Assembly (NCBI GenBank): GCA_900316685.1
Contig: ONDS01000020.1
Span: 1 to 43,447 of the forward strand
DNA: 43,447 nucleotides
Source of the DNA: an uncultured Prevotellaceae bacterium
GTDB taxonomy: Bacteria; Bacteroidota; Bacteroidia; Bacteroidales; Bacteroidaceae
Reading direction: 5' to 3'
The notes under the pieces were generated by a model. That model saw nothing but the letters and a program-made list of their open reading frames with translations. It was not told the origin of the DNA and did not search any database. Below are positions 9,118-15,475 of this stretch, in pieces (the first letter of the stretch is position 1; the number at the start of each line of letters is the position of its first letter). Made by a program: the position numbers and the translations under genes.

Positions 9118-9259
9118 ATTGGTTTAAATGTATGTTCAAATACCTTTATTTCAAATCTCTCATTTCAAATTTCAAATTACTCCCCTCACCTCTTGCTCTT
9201 CGCCCCTCATTAGGTAGAGTAATCTCTTGCCCCTTGTTCCTTACCCCTTGCCCCTCGAA
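9118..9259 (-). repeat. Degenerate heptamer-like region between aroE and purM
   Basis: On the minus strand this gap opens with purine-rich, roughly 7-base units (GGGGCAA, GGGGTAA, GGAACAA, GGGGCAA) and closes with TTTGAAA-type units. It looks like a decayed version of the ordered arrays elsewhere in the window. No TAnnTTTG promoter with correct spacing is seen, so purM is probably read from upstream. Confidence 0.5.
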
Positions 9260-10003
9260 TCACTCCTCATTCCAAAACTCCCAACTGGCAAAGGCTTGCA
9301 ACAGAAGCATCTCCAGACCGTTCTTCACCGTGGCGCCATGCTGGGCTCCCTTACGCATGAATAAGGTCGTATCGGGATTGTAAATCAAGTCGTACAGTAG
9401 GTTGCGGCTATCCATGGCCTCATAAGGTAGAAGGGGACATTCTTCTGAACGGGGATACATACCACAAGGGGTGCAGTTCACAATCACATTGTATTCCTTC
9501 ACCACCTCGGGGGTGATCTTATCGTACTGGATGGTGTCGGGCCGCTCGTAACGACTGACGAACACGGTTTCCAATCCCAACGAACGCAAACCGTAGTTGA
9601 TGGCTTTCGACGAACCGCCGGTTCCTAAGATAAGGGCTCGCTTGTGGTGGGCTTCCAGTAATGGCTCGATGCTCTGCGTGAAACCTATCACATCGCTGTT
9701 GTAGCCTTTCAATATGGTCTTGCTGCCTTTACGCTCGATACGGATGACATTTACAGCACCAATGGCACGTGCCTCGGGTGAGATGTAGTCAAGATAACTC
9801 ATCACTTTCTGTTTGTAAGGTATCGTCACGTTCAGACCGCGCAACTCGGGGTTGGTCTCCACCACTTCGAGGAAATTCTCAATCGTGGGAATCTCGAAAT
9901 TCTCGTATACGGCGGATATGCCTTCATTCTCGAATTTCTCATTGAAATAACTGATAGAGAACGAATGCCCTAAGGGGTAACCGATAAGTCCGTACTTGTC
10001 CAT
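9260..10003 (-). CDS. aroE: Shikimate dehydrogenase
   Basis: AroE reduces 3-dehydroshikimate to shikimate with NADPH in aromatic amino acid synthesis. The 247-residue protein has the shikimate-binding YPLGHSFSISYFNEKF (residues about 7-22), NVTIPYKQKVM with the catalytic lysine, and the nucleotide-binding ILGTGGSSKAINYGL. The conserved NCTPCGMYP loop follows. It is somewhat shorter than the E. coli enzyme (272), as is usual in Bacteroidetes. It lies 12 bases after menG in the same operon. Its stop TGA opens the degenerate repeat region leading to purM. Confidence 0.95.
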   Translation of the reverse strand: MDKYGLIGYPLGHSFSISYFNEKFENEGISAVYENFEIPTIENFLEVVETNPELRGLNVTIPYKQKVMSYLDYISPEARAIGAVNVIRIERKGSKTILKGYNSDVIGFTQSIEPLLEAHHKRALILGTGGSSKAINYGLRSLGLETVFVSRYERPDTIQYDKITPEVVKEYNVIVNCTPCGMYPRSEECPLLPYEAMDSRNLLYDLIYNPDTTLFMRKGAQHGATVKNGLEMLLLQAFASWEFWNEE

Positions 10004-10015
10004 AGTCTTGATCTT

Positions 10016-10750
10016 TTATTTAGTGGCTAAATAGAGTGTACATATTCCGAAGGTGAGGCGCCGGAATCGGGCGTCGGAAAAACCTGCTCCTTTCAGTATC
10101 TCTACCATACGCTCGCCTTGGGGAAAGGCTTCTATTGTCGCGGTGAGATAGCGGTAAGCGCTCTTGTCCTTGGAGATCAACTTGCCATACAGGGGCAGGA
10201 TGGTGTGGGAATAAATCCAAAACAGTTGGCGCATGGGGAAACGGACGGGGGTGGTCAGTTCCACCACACAAAGATGGCCTCCAGGTTTCAGCACGCGGCA
10301 CATCTCACGCAATCCTCCATCCAAGTCGGAGAAATTCCTGATGCCGAAAGCGGCGGTGACTGCGTCGAAACGCCCGTCGGGAAAGCTCATCTTAAAACAG
10401 TCTTCTCGCGCGAAACTTATAATGTCGGACAGACCGGCCGATTCTACTTTCTTCCTGCCTACGGCCATCATGCCTTCGCTGATGTCGGCTCCCACCACTT
10501 CCTTGGGGTGGAGCGCCTGAGCCAGCTGAAGGGCGAAATCGCCGGTGCCGGTGGCTATGTCGAGTATATGAGCAGGAGCGTAGGGAGCCAACTCGGCGAC
10601 GGCTTTCTTGCGCCAGCGCTTATCGATGTTCCACGACAGGTGGTGGTTGAGTTTGTCGTAGGTGGGGGCGATGTGATCGAACATCTCCTCCACCTGAGCT
10701 CGCTTGTCCCCTTCGTCATGATAGGGCTTGATACGCTCCTGGTCGTACAT
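10016..10750 (-). CDS. menG: Demethylmenaquinone methyltransferase (MenG/UbiE family)
   Basis: An S-adenosylmethionine-dependent methyltransferase of the UbiE/COQ5 family. In an organism expected to use menaquinone it should methylate demethylmenaquinone to menaquinone for respiratory electron transport. The 244-residue protein shows the family start ([20 protein letters not shown]), the SAM-binding [15 protein letters not shown], and the post-motif [16 protein letters not shown]. It begins three bases after the purC stop and is followed by aroE at 12 bases. The role in menaquinone rather than ubiquinone is inferred from taxonomy. Confidence 0.94.
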   Translation of the reverse strand: MYDQERIKPYHDEGDKRAQVEEMFDHIAPTYDKLNHHLSWNIDKRWRKKAVAELAPYAPAHILDIATGTGDFALQLAQALHPKEVVGADISEGMMAVGRKKVESAGLSDIISFAREDCFKMSFPDGRFDAVTAAFGIRNFSDLDGGLREMCRVLKPGGHLCVVELTTPVRFPMRQLFWIYSHTILPLYGKLISKDKSAYRYLTATIEAFPQGERMVEILKGAGFSDARFRRLTFGICTLYLATK

Positions 10751-10753
10751 AAG

Positions 10754-11701
10754 TCAGCGTTGGGCTAAATAACGGGTGACGTTGGCTTCGATACGGGCGG
10801 ACAGGTCGGCATCGTCACACGGTTTCTCAAACTTCTCGCCGGTGATGTGCTCATACAGCTCGATGTAACGATCGCTCACACTCAAGGCGTAGCTGTCGGT
10901 AATCTCTGGCATCACCTGGCCGGGTTCGTTCATGAAGTTGTGCTCTATCAGCCATTGACGCACAAACTCCTTCGAGAGCTGGCGCTGGGGCTGGCCTTGG
11001 GCAAGGCGCTCCTCATAACCATCGGCATAGAAGTAGCGGCTGCTGTCGGGGGTGTGTATCTCGTCGATAAGGTACACCTTGCCGTCGCGCTTGCCAAACT
11101 CGTATTTGGTGTCTACAAGAATCAATCCGCGACGGGCGGCTATCTCCTGACCGCGGGCGAACAGACGACGGGTGTAGTCTTCCATCACAGCGTAATCTTC
11201 GGCACCAACCAAACCGCTGGAGATAATCTCTTCGCGAGAGATGTTCATATCGTGACCCTCGTCGGCCTTGGTCGTCGGGGTGATGATGGGCTCGGGAAAA
11301 CGTTCGTTCTCCTTCATACCGTCGGGCAAACGTACGCCGCACAGTTCACGACAACCCTCTTGGTAGGCGCGCCATGCGGAACCGGTGAGAATCGAACGGA
11401 TGATCATCTCCACACGGAACCCTTCGCAACGTAAACCAACGGTGACCATGGGGTCTGGGGTCGCCAACTTCCAGTTGGGGCAGATGTCGCTCGTGCTGTC
11501 TAAGAATTTAGCCGCTATCTGGTTGAGTATCTGCCCCTTGAAGGGGATACCCTTGGGAAGGATGACATCGAAGGCGGAGATGCGGTCAGTGGCTACCATC
11601 ACCAACAAATCGCCGTCTATGTCATACACGTCACGTACCTTGCCGTGATAAACACTCTTCTGACCGGGAAAATGAAAATCGGTCGTTGTCAATGCTTTCA
11701 T
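10754..11701 (-). CDS. purC: Phosphoribosylaminoimidazole-succinocarboxamide synthase
   Basis: PurC joins CAIR and aspartate with ATP to form SAICAR in purine synthesis. The signature [20 protein letters not shown] lies near the N-terminus, followed by [15 protein letters not shown] and [20 protein letters not shown], the ATP- and substrate-binding segments. At 315 residues it is of the longer, eukaryote-like type rather than the 237-residue E. coli type. It lies downstream of phoH, separated by a five-unit heptamer array and about 30 AT-rich bases with no recognisable promoter. It ends three bases before menG. Confidence 0.96.
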   Translation of the reverse strand: MKALTTTDFHFPGQKSVYHGKVRDVYDIDGDLLVMVATDRISAFDVILPKGIPFKGQILNQIAAKFLDSTSDICPNWKLATPDPMVTVGLRCEGFRVEMIIRSILTGSAWRAYQEGCRELCGVRLPDGMKENERFPEPIITPTTKADEGHDMNISREEIISSGLVGAEDYAVMEDYTRRLFARGQEIAARRGLILVDTKYEFGKRDGKVYLIDEIHTPDSSRYFYADGYEERLAQGQPQRQLSKEFVRQWLIEHNFMNEPGQVMPEITDSYALSVSDRYIELYEHITGEKFEKPCDDADLSARIEANVTRYLAQR

Positions 11702-11731
11702 CTTGCTGATATATTAATGTTATTGTTCTTA

Positions 11732-11766
11732 CTCACCTCTCACTTCTCACCCCTCACTTCTCACCC
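11732..11766 (-). repeat. Five-unit heptamer array containing the phoH stop codon
   Basis: The plus strand reads CTCACCT, CTCACTT, CTCACCC, CTCACTT, CTCACCC. On the coding (minus) strand every unit contains TGA. The last codons of phoH and its stop at 11754-11756 are made of repeat sequence. The unit is nearly the same as in the hisF/hisIE array at 26222. Confidence 0.9.
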
Positions 11767-12707
11767 CTTGAGTTACGGTCTGCCTCCTCATAGGCTTGCA
11801 CGATGCGGGTCACCAACTTGTGCCGCACAATATCTTTCTTCGTCATCTCTATCACCCCAATGCCCTCTATGCCGCTCAGCGTTTCGAGGGCCTCACGCAA
11901 ACCGCTCTTCTGACCCTTCGGAAGGTCAACCTGCGTCAGGTCGCCGGTAATCAGCATCTTGGTGTTCCACCCCATGCGCGTTAGGAACATACGCAACTGG
12001 GCGGGAGTGGTGTTCTGGGCTTCGTCTAAGATGACTACGGCATCGCTCAGGGTGCGACCGCGCATGAAGGCCAAAGGGGCTATCTGGATGATGTGCTTCT
12101 CCATCATATCCTGCAACTTCACCACGGGCAACATGTCTTCCAATGCATCATACAGGGGCTGGAGGTAGGGGTCGATCTTGTCTTTCATGTCGCCAGGAAG
12201 AAATCCCAACTTTTCGCCTGCCTCAACGGCGGGACGGCATAGGATAATCTTCTTGGCGCTTTTCTCCTTCAAGGCACGTACGGCCAATGCTATGCTCAGA
12301 TAGGTCTTGCCGGTACCGGCGGGACCCACGGCAAACACCATGTCGTGGGTGTCGTAGGCATCTATCAATGCTTGCTGATTCTCACTCCGGCTCTTGATGG
12401 GCCTGCCCGACATGCTATATACCAACACGCCTTTCGAAGACTCTGATGGGGTTCGCTCACCCTTGATGATGTGGAGAATGTCTTCCGAGGTGAGAACGTT
12501 GTAGGTATGCAGATGGTGGCGCAAATTGACCATGTGCGCCTCAAAACGATCCAACTCGTCTTCTTCTCCCAATACGCGAATCACATTGCCACGGGCCATG
12601 ATGCGCAACTTGGGAAAGAGTGATTTGATCATCTGCAAATGTACGTTGTTGGCACCATACAACATGATGGGGTCAACGTCGTCTATCACTATGTGTTTCT
12701 CTACCAA
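11754..12707 (-). CDS. phoH: PhoH-family ATPase
   Basis: A cytosolic P-loop ATPase of the PhoH/YbeZ type, linked in other bacteria to RNA metabolism together with YbeY. It has VGPAGTGKTYLSIALAVRAL (Walker A), VVILDEAQNTTPAQ (Walker B) and MGWNTKMLITGDLTQVDLP. An N-terminal KH-like region precedes the ATPase core. No ATG start fits the family. The frame can be extended to a TTG at 12762-12764, but that TTG is the -33 box of the promoter at 12734-12764, so it cannot be the start. A TTG at 12705-12707 (reading MVEKHIVIDDVDP) fits family N-termini and leaves a leader of about 20 bases. Another TTG at 12725 is possible. Confidence 0.92.
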   Translation of the reverse strand: MVEKHIVIDDVDPIMLYGANNVHLQMIKSLFPKLRIMARGNVIRVLGEEDELDRFEAHMVNLRHHLHTYNVLTSEDILHIIKGERTPSESSKGVLVYSMSGRPIKSRSENQQALIDAYDTHDMVFAVGPAGTGKTYLSIALAVRALKEKSAKKIILCRPAVEAGEKLGFLPGDMKDKIDPYLQPLYDALEDMLPVVKLQDMMEKHIIQIAPLAFMRGRTLSDAVVILDEAQNTTPAQLRMFLTRMGWNTKMLITGDLTQVDLPKGQKSGLREALETLSGIEGIGVIEMTKKDIVRHKLVTRIVQAYEEADRNSRGEK

Positions 12708-12733
12708 AGAATGTGCCCTTTCCAATTTTTCTG

Positions 12734-12764
12734 CAAAATTAGTGCAAACCGAGTGAAAAACCAA
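12734..12764 (-). promoter_or_regulatory. Proximal phoH promoter
   Basis: On the minus strand TAATTTTG (12734-12741) matches TAnnTTTG exactly, and TTG (12762-12764) lies 20 bases upstream. This is a full Bacteroidetes -33/-7 pair. It is carried by the first 63-base repeat copy. Confidence 0.75.
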
Positions 12765-12949
12765 AATCTTTTTGGATTTTTCCGAGGTGCCGCCTAATTA
12801 ATTTAAAATTAGTGCAAGTTGAGAGAAATACAAAATGAAAAACTCAATTTTTCATTTTTATTTCCGAAACGCAGCCTAATTTATCCAAAATTAGTGCAAA
12901 CCGAGTGAAAAACCAAAATCTTTTTGGATTTTTCCGAGGTGCCGCCTAA
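12735..12949 (-). repeat. Triplicated promoter-bearing repeat upstream of phoH
   Basis: Two 63-base copies, 12735-12797 and 12887-12949, are identical. A third, diverged copy (12805-12879) lies between them and shares both ends (AAAATTAGTGCAA and GCCTAA). Its middle is replaced by a perfect 11-base inverted repeat (12832-12842 and 12848-12858, loop CTCAA). Each outer copy ends in a TAATTTTG box with TTG 20 bases upstream on the minus strand. In the middle copy the box is TAATTTTA. Confidence 0.9.
12886..12916 (-). promoter_or_regulatory. Distal phoH promoter in the second identical repeat copy
   Basis: TAATTTTG (12886-12893) with TTG (12914-12916) and a 20-base spacer on the minus strand. 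It duplicates the proximal promoter 152 bases upstream. Confidence 0.6.
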
Positions 12950-13006
12950 ATTATCCCCCTTTTCCTAAAAATCACAAAAACTTAACGCCGTTCAACTTTT
13001 TTTTAA

Positions 13007-13014
13007 TACCTTTG
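13007..13014 (+). promoter_or_regulatory. -7 box of the DUF5715-like gene promoter
   Basis: TACCTTTG matches TAnnTTTG. It ends only seven bases before the first ATG at 13022, so the transcript would be almost leaderless from that ATG, or have about 35 bases of leader if the ATG at 13055 is used. No good TTG -33 box is seen. Confidence 0.6.
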
Positions 13015-13021
13015 TACCCAA

Positions 13022-13840
13022 ATGTTCGAGTTGTCAAAGTATATCACTAAGAATATGTTCCTGAAAGGCTTTGCGGCCCTCGTCGTCGTATTGGCCCTGG
13101 TCAGGTACATCTTCCCTTCTGTAGCACAAGACAAACAGGTGCAAGAGCAGGTCGTGGCAGATACAATTCAGACCATTCCAGCCTCTCCTGCCACTTCGGC
13201 CGTTCAGCCCGCTCAGGCCGCCTCCTCTCTTTCCCCAGCACCCGCTTCCCCAACGGTCTATACCGAGAAGAAACATCCCATTTTCGGGGTACATAATTAT
13301 AAGGAGGCATTTCCTGACTCCAACGACGTGCAACTCACAGCGGCTTTGGCAAATGGAATCTCGCCCTTGGCGGATAGAACAGAGCTGGAGCATAGGAAAA
13401 GTGAGATGGTGTTCGTGGGTGCCAATCCTTTCTATAACTTGGCTAACCTGAAAAGAAGTGTTCCTTATCTGGTGCCTAAGGCGGCTGTCTTGTTGCAAGA
13501 CATCGGCAGGAATTTCTATGATAGTCTCTACGTCAAGCATATACCGCTCCATCAGATGATCGTTACAAGCGTCACTCGTACTTCCGAGGATGTGGAACTG
13601 CTGAGAGGGCATAACAAGAATGCCACCGAAAACAGTTGTCATCTCTATGGAACGACATTCGATATTTGTTATAACCGCTATGTTACCGTGCAACCTCCAC
13701 AATCTCCTATCCGTAGGGCGGTGCAAAACGATACGCTCAAATGGGTGCTTTCAGAAGTGTTGCGCGATATGCGACAGCAACAGCGTTGTTACATCAAATA
13801 CGAGGTGAAACAGGGTTGTTTCCACATCACCGTAAGGTAA
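13022..13840 (+). CDS. DUF5715-like membrane-anchored protein with an M15-peptidase-like metal site
   Basis: A 272-residue protein with one N-terminal hydrophobic segment (FLKGFAALVVVLALVRYIF, about 13-31), then a Pro/Ala/Ser/Thr-rich linker (about 45-80) and a C-terminal domain probably in the periplasm. That domain contains SCHLYGTTFDI, which aligns position by position with the SxHxxGxxxD zinc motif of M15 peptidoglycan peptidases (His207, Asp214). His268 in CFHITVR falls where the third ligand is expected. The position three before it, usually the catalytic Glu, is Gly265. It may bind or cut peptidoglycan, or be an inactive relative. The start could be ATG 13055. The family name is from memory of similar Bacteroidales proteins, not a search. 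Confidence 0.7.
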   Translation: MFELSKYITKNMFLKGFAALVVVLALVRYIFPSVAQDKQVQEQVVADTIQTIPASPATSAVQPAQAASSLSPAPASPTVYTEKKHPIFGVHNYKEAFPDSNDVQLTAALANGISPLADRTELEHRKSEMVFVGANPFYNLANLKRSVPYLVPKAAVLLQDIGRNFYDSLYVKHIPLHQMIVTSVTRTSEDVELLRGHNKNATENSCHLYGTTFDICYNRYVTVQPPQSPIRRAVQNDTLKWVLSEVLRDMRQQQRCYIKYEVKQGCFHITVR

Positions 13841-13858
13841 TCTCCTCGCCCATTCATT

Positions 13859-13907
13859 GTTCAATGTTCAACGTTCAATGTTCAATGTTCAATGTTCAAT
13901 GTTCAAC
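13859..13907 (-). repeat. Seven-unit heptamer array downstream of the DUF5715-like gene
   Basis: Plus strand units are GTTCAAT or GTTCAAC, seven in a row. On the minus strand each unit has TTGAAC and hence TGA. Unlike the other arrays, this one is antisense to the completed plus-strand gene before it but in sense with the putative minus-strand unit starting near 14313. Confidence 0.9.
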
Positions 13908-13909
13908 AT

Positions 13910-13941
13910 AAAAATCCCCACCTGTAGCACTACAGACGGGG
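13910..13941 (-). terminator. Hairpin with T run ending a putative minus-strand transcript
   Basis: CCCC (13916-13919) pairs with GGGG (13938-13941), and CTGTAG (13922-13927) with CTACAG (13930-13935), across a two-base internal mismatch. On the minus strand the hairpin is followed by A and five T residues (13914-13910). On the plus strand no T run follows, so it cannot terminate the DUF5715-like gene in the usual way. Confidence 0.5.
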
Positions 13942-14109
13942 ACCGTAACAACAAAAAAATACAAATTTGAAAACAATATTCTTTTAGCCTATGTAGCTGC
14001 TTTTGGAAATCCTTATGGTTCTTTCAATGTGCTTCTACTCTTTCTTTAACTTTTATAAGGCGTAATTCAAATAGTTGATGATGGTTTAGACGGAATGGAG
14101 TGAATCGTT

Positions 14110-14256
14110 TCAGTGAGGGTAGGGCTGATAGAACCTGCTACTGTTGAATGGCTGTATGCCGTATTCGCTGATGAGTTGATAACTCCTTACGAACAGGGTC
14201 GAAATCTTATGAAAGACCTGAACCGTCCAGTGGGTGAATCGCTTGATTATTTCCAT
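14110..14256 (-). CDS. Possible 48-residue small protein
   Basis: Downstream of a good minus-strand promoter (14318-14325), the first substantial frame begins at ATG 14254-14256 and ends in TGA at 14110-14112. The 48-residue product starts MEIIKRFTHWTVQVFHKIST, ends SSRFYQPYPH, and is rich in aromatic and basic residues with no obvious membrane segment. I do not recognise it. The leader would be about 57 bases. The alternative is that the transcript is non-coding. The plus strand of the same stretch is also open (14113-14445), so coding status is uncertain. Support comes from the flanking promoter and terminator, not homology. Confidence 0.3.
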   Translation of the reverse strand: MEIIKRFTHWTVQVFHKISTLFVRSYQLISEYGIQPFNSSRFYQPYPH

Positions 14257-14317
14257 TATTGTAATAATTTGTTGTTATTATTGTCAGTGATATTGTTGCT
14301 TTTGTCATTTGACATTG

Positions 14318-14325
14318 CAAAGATA
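14318..14325 (-). promoter_or_regulatory. -7 box of an unassigned minus-strand transcript
   Basis: TATCTTTG on the minus strand, the preferred form of TAnnTTTG, followed by CAATG. It lies 119 bases beyond the terminator of the AraC-like gene, so it starts a separate transcript. The transcript would run about 400 bases to the hairpin at 13910-13941. The best -33 candidate is not at standard spacing. Confidence 0.55.
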
Positions 14326-14443
14326 GCCATCTTTCATACGGATAACAATTATTCTTTGCTTTTTTCCCTTCGCATGTTGCGACAAATAGGGGCGTTTTGC
14401 GACAAATTGCGGGCTTCGGTGCTGATTGTGTCGCACCATTGTT

Positions 14444-14478
14444 AAAAAAAGAAACAGAGTAGGCGGCCACCTACTCTG
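14444..14478 (-). terminator. Terminator of the signalling operon
   Basis: CAGAGTAGG (14455-14463) pairs perfectly with CCTACTCTG (14470-14478) around a six-base loop. On the minus strand it is followed by TTTCTTTTTTT (14454-14444). It lies 67 bases past the stop of the AraC-like gene. Confidence 0.85.
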
Positions 14479-14545
14479 ATATATCATGCAAGAAACGAGA
14501 ATGCTGCGAACCTCAAAGGAGCACCTATGAATCTCTGGATTCCTC

Positions 14546-15109
14546 TTATAGGTCCCTGGTGAGCATATTGCGATAGTCGACTGGAGTCATACCCACGGCT
14601 TCCTGCACCCTACGCTGCAACGTGCGTACATTGCCATAGCCTGAATCTTCCGCGATGGATGCTATGCTGAAATTGGGATGTTCACGCAACAGACGCAAGG
14701 CCGTGAGCAAGCGCAGGTTGTCGATATATGCATCGGCACTGCGATAGATGGTGTTATGGCGGAAAAGACGGCTCAGACGCTCTTGGCTCACACCCAACAA
14801 CTGTGCCAACTGAACGGCGTTGAAATCGGGTGCTACATGTGGGCGGTCGGCTTCTACTCGCAACTCGATGAGGGCCATCAATTGTGAATCGTCTTGCAAA
14901 TCGGCGTTGCGCTGCCTTTCAATGTTGGCACTGAGTATCTCGCGGGCAACTTCCGTGCGACGACGGAACTCTATGTCTTCTTCCAATCGTTGGGAAAGGT
15001 CGAGATTGCGGCTCACTAACCGTACCATCTCGTTTCTCAGATGGTCGACTTCTTGGCGGAGGGCGGCATTCTCTTCCCGTAAACGGGTGATTTCTTCTTG
15101 ATCCTTCAT
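14546..15109 (-). CDS. Coiled-coil protein with a C-terminal AraC-type DNA-binding domain
   Basis: I place the start at ATG 15107-15109 (MKDQEEITRLREENAALR), giving 187 residues. The frame stays open to 15226, but that extension would overlap the STAS gene. Residues about 5-65 are a charged heptad-rich coiled coil likely to dimerise. Residues about 85-185 form an AraC/XylS-type double helix-turn-helix: LAQLLGVSQERLSRLFRHNT, then FSIASIAEDSGYGNVRTLQRRV and the family ending MTPVDYRNML. It has no ligand-binding domain. It follows the STAS gene by 19 bases in a phosphatase/STAS operon, so it is a candidate output or partner of that switch. The link is inferred from position. Confidence 0.8.
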   Translation of the reverse strand: MKDQEEITRLREENAALRQEVDHLRNEMVRLVSRNLDLSQRLEEDIEFRRRTEVAREILSANIERQRNADLQDDSQLMALIELRVEADRPHVAPDFNAVQLAQLLGVSQERLSRLFRHNTIYRSADAYIDNLRLLTALRLLREHPNFSIASIAEDSGYGNVRTLQRRVQEAVGMTPVDYRNMLTRDL

Positions 15110-15128
15110 CTTGATATCTTTGGGGTTG

Positions 15129-15446
15129 TTAATTGTCCTCGGAATCGGCAATCTCGAAGAGATTGTTGAAACCTGTGGTATAAAGCACCTCGCGAATGTC
15201 TTCTTTGACACCGACAAGGGTGACACGGCTGTTCACTGCGGCGGCATATTTGCGGATACCTAAAAGAATACGCAAACCGGAACTGCTGATATAGGTGAGC
15301 TGGCTGAAATCAAGGATGATATCATAGCCTTCACAATCGTGTAAAGCCATCAAGTCCTTGGCTGCTTGTTCTGATGCGGCGGTGTCAAGCCTGCCTTCAA
15401 GGGTGGCGATCATTTTACCGTCTTCTTTCCTAATAGTTGTATTCAT
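15129..15446 (-). CDS. STAS-domain anti-sigma-factor antagonist-like protein
   Basis: A 105-residue single-domain protein of the SpoIIAA/RsbV type. DFSQLTYISSSGLRILLG (about residues 46-63) matches the phosphorylation loop of antagonists, with Ser55/Ser56 as the likely phosphosite before Gly57. In known systems the unphosphorylated form binds a HATPase-type kinase and releases its other partner, and a SpoIIE-type phosphatase reactivates it. Both partner activities are encoded in the gene just upstream, 29 bases away, so this is very likely its substrate. No sigma factor gene is nearby. Confidence 0.9.
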   Translation of the reverse strand: MNTTIRKEDGKMIATLEGRLDTAASEQAAKDLMALHDCEGYDIILDFSQLTYISSSGLRILLGIRKYAAAVNSRVTLVGVKEDIREVLYTTGFNNLFEIADSEDN

Positions 15447-15475
15447 GTCTTTGGTTGTAAATGTTTCTAAATATA

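Noticed and set aside
14113-14445. A 110-residue plus-strand frame with a hydrophobic stretch
   Set aside because: It starts at GTG, has no promoter or terminator on the plus strand, and lies over a minus-strand promoter and the minus-strand terminator T run.
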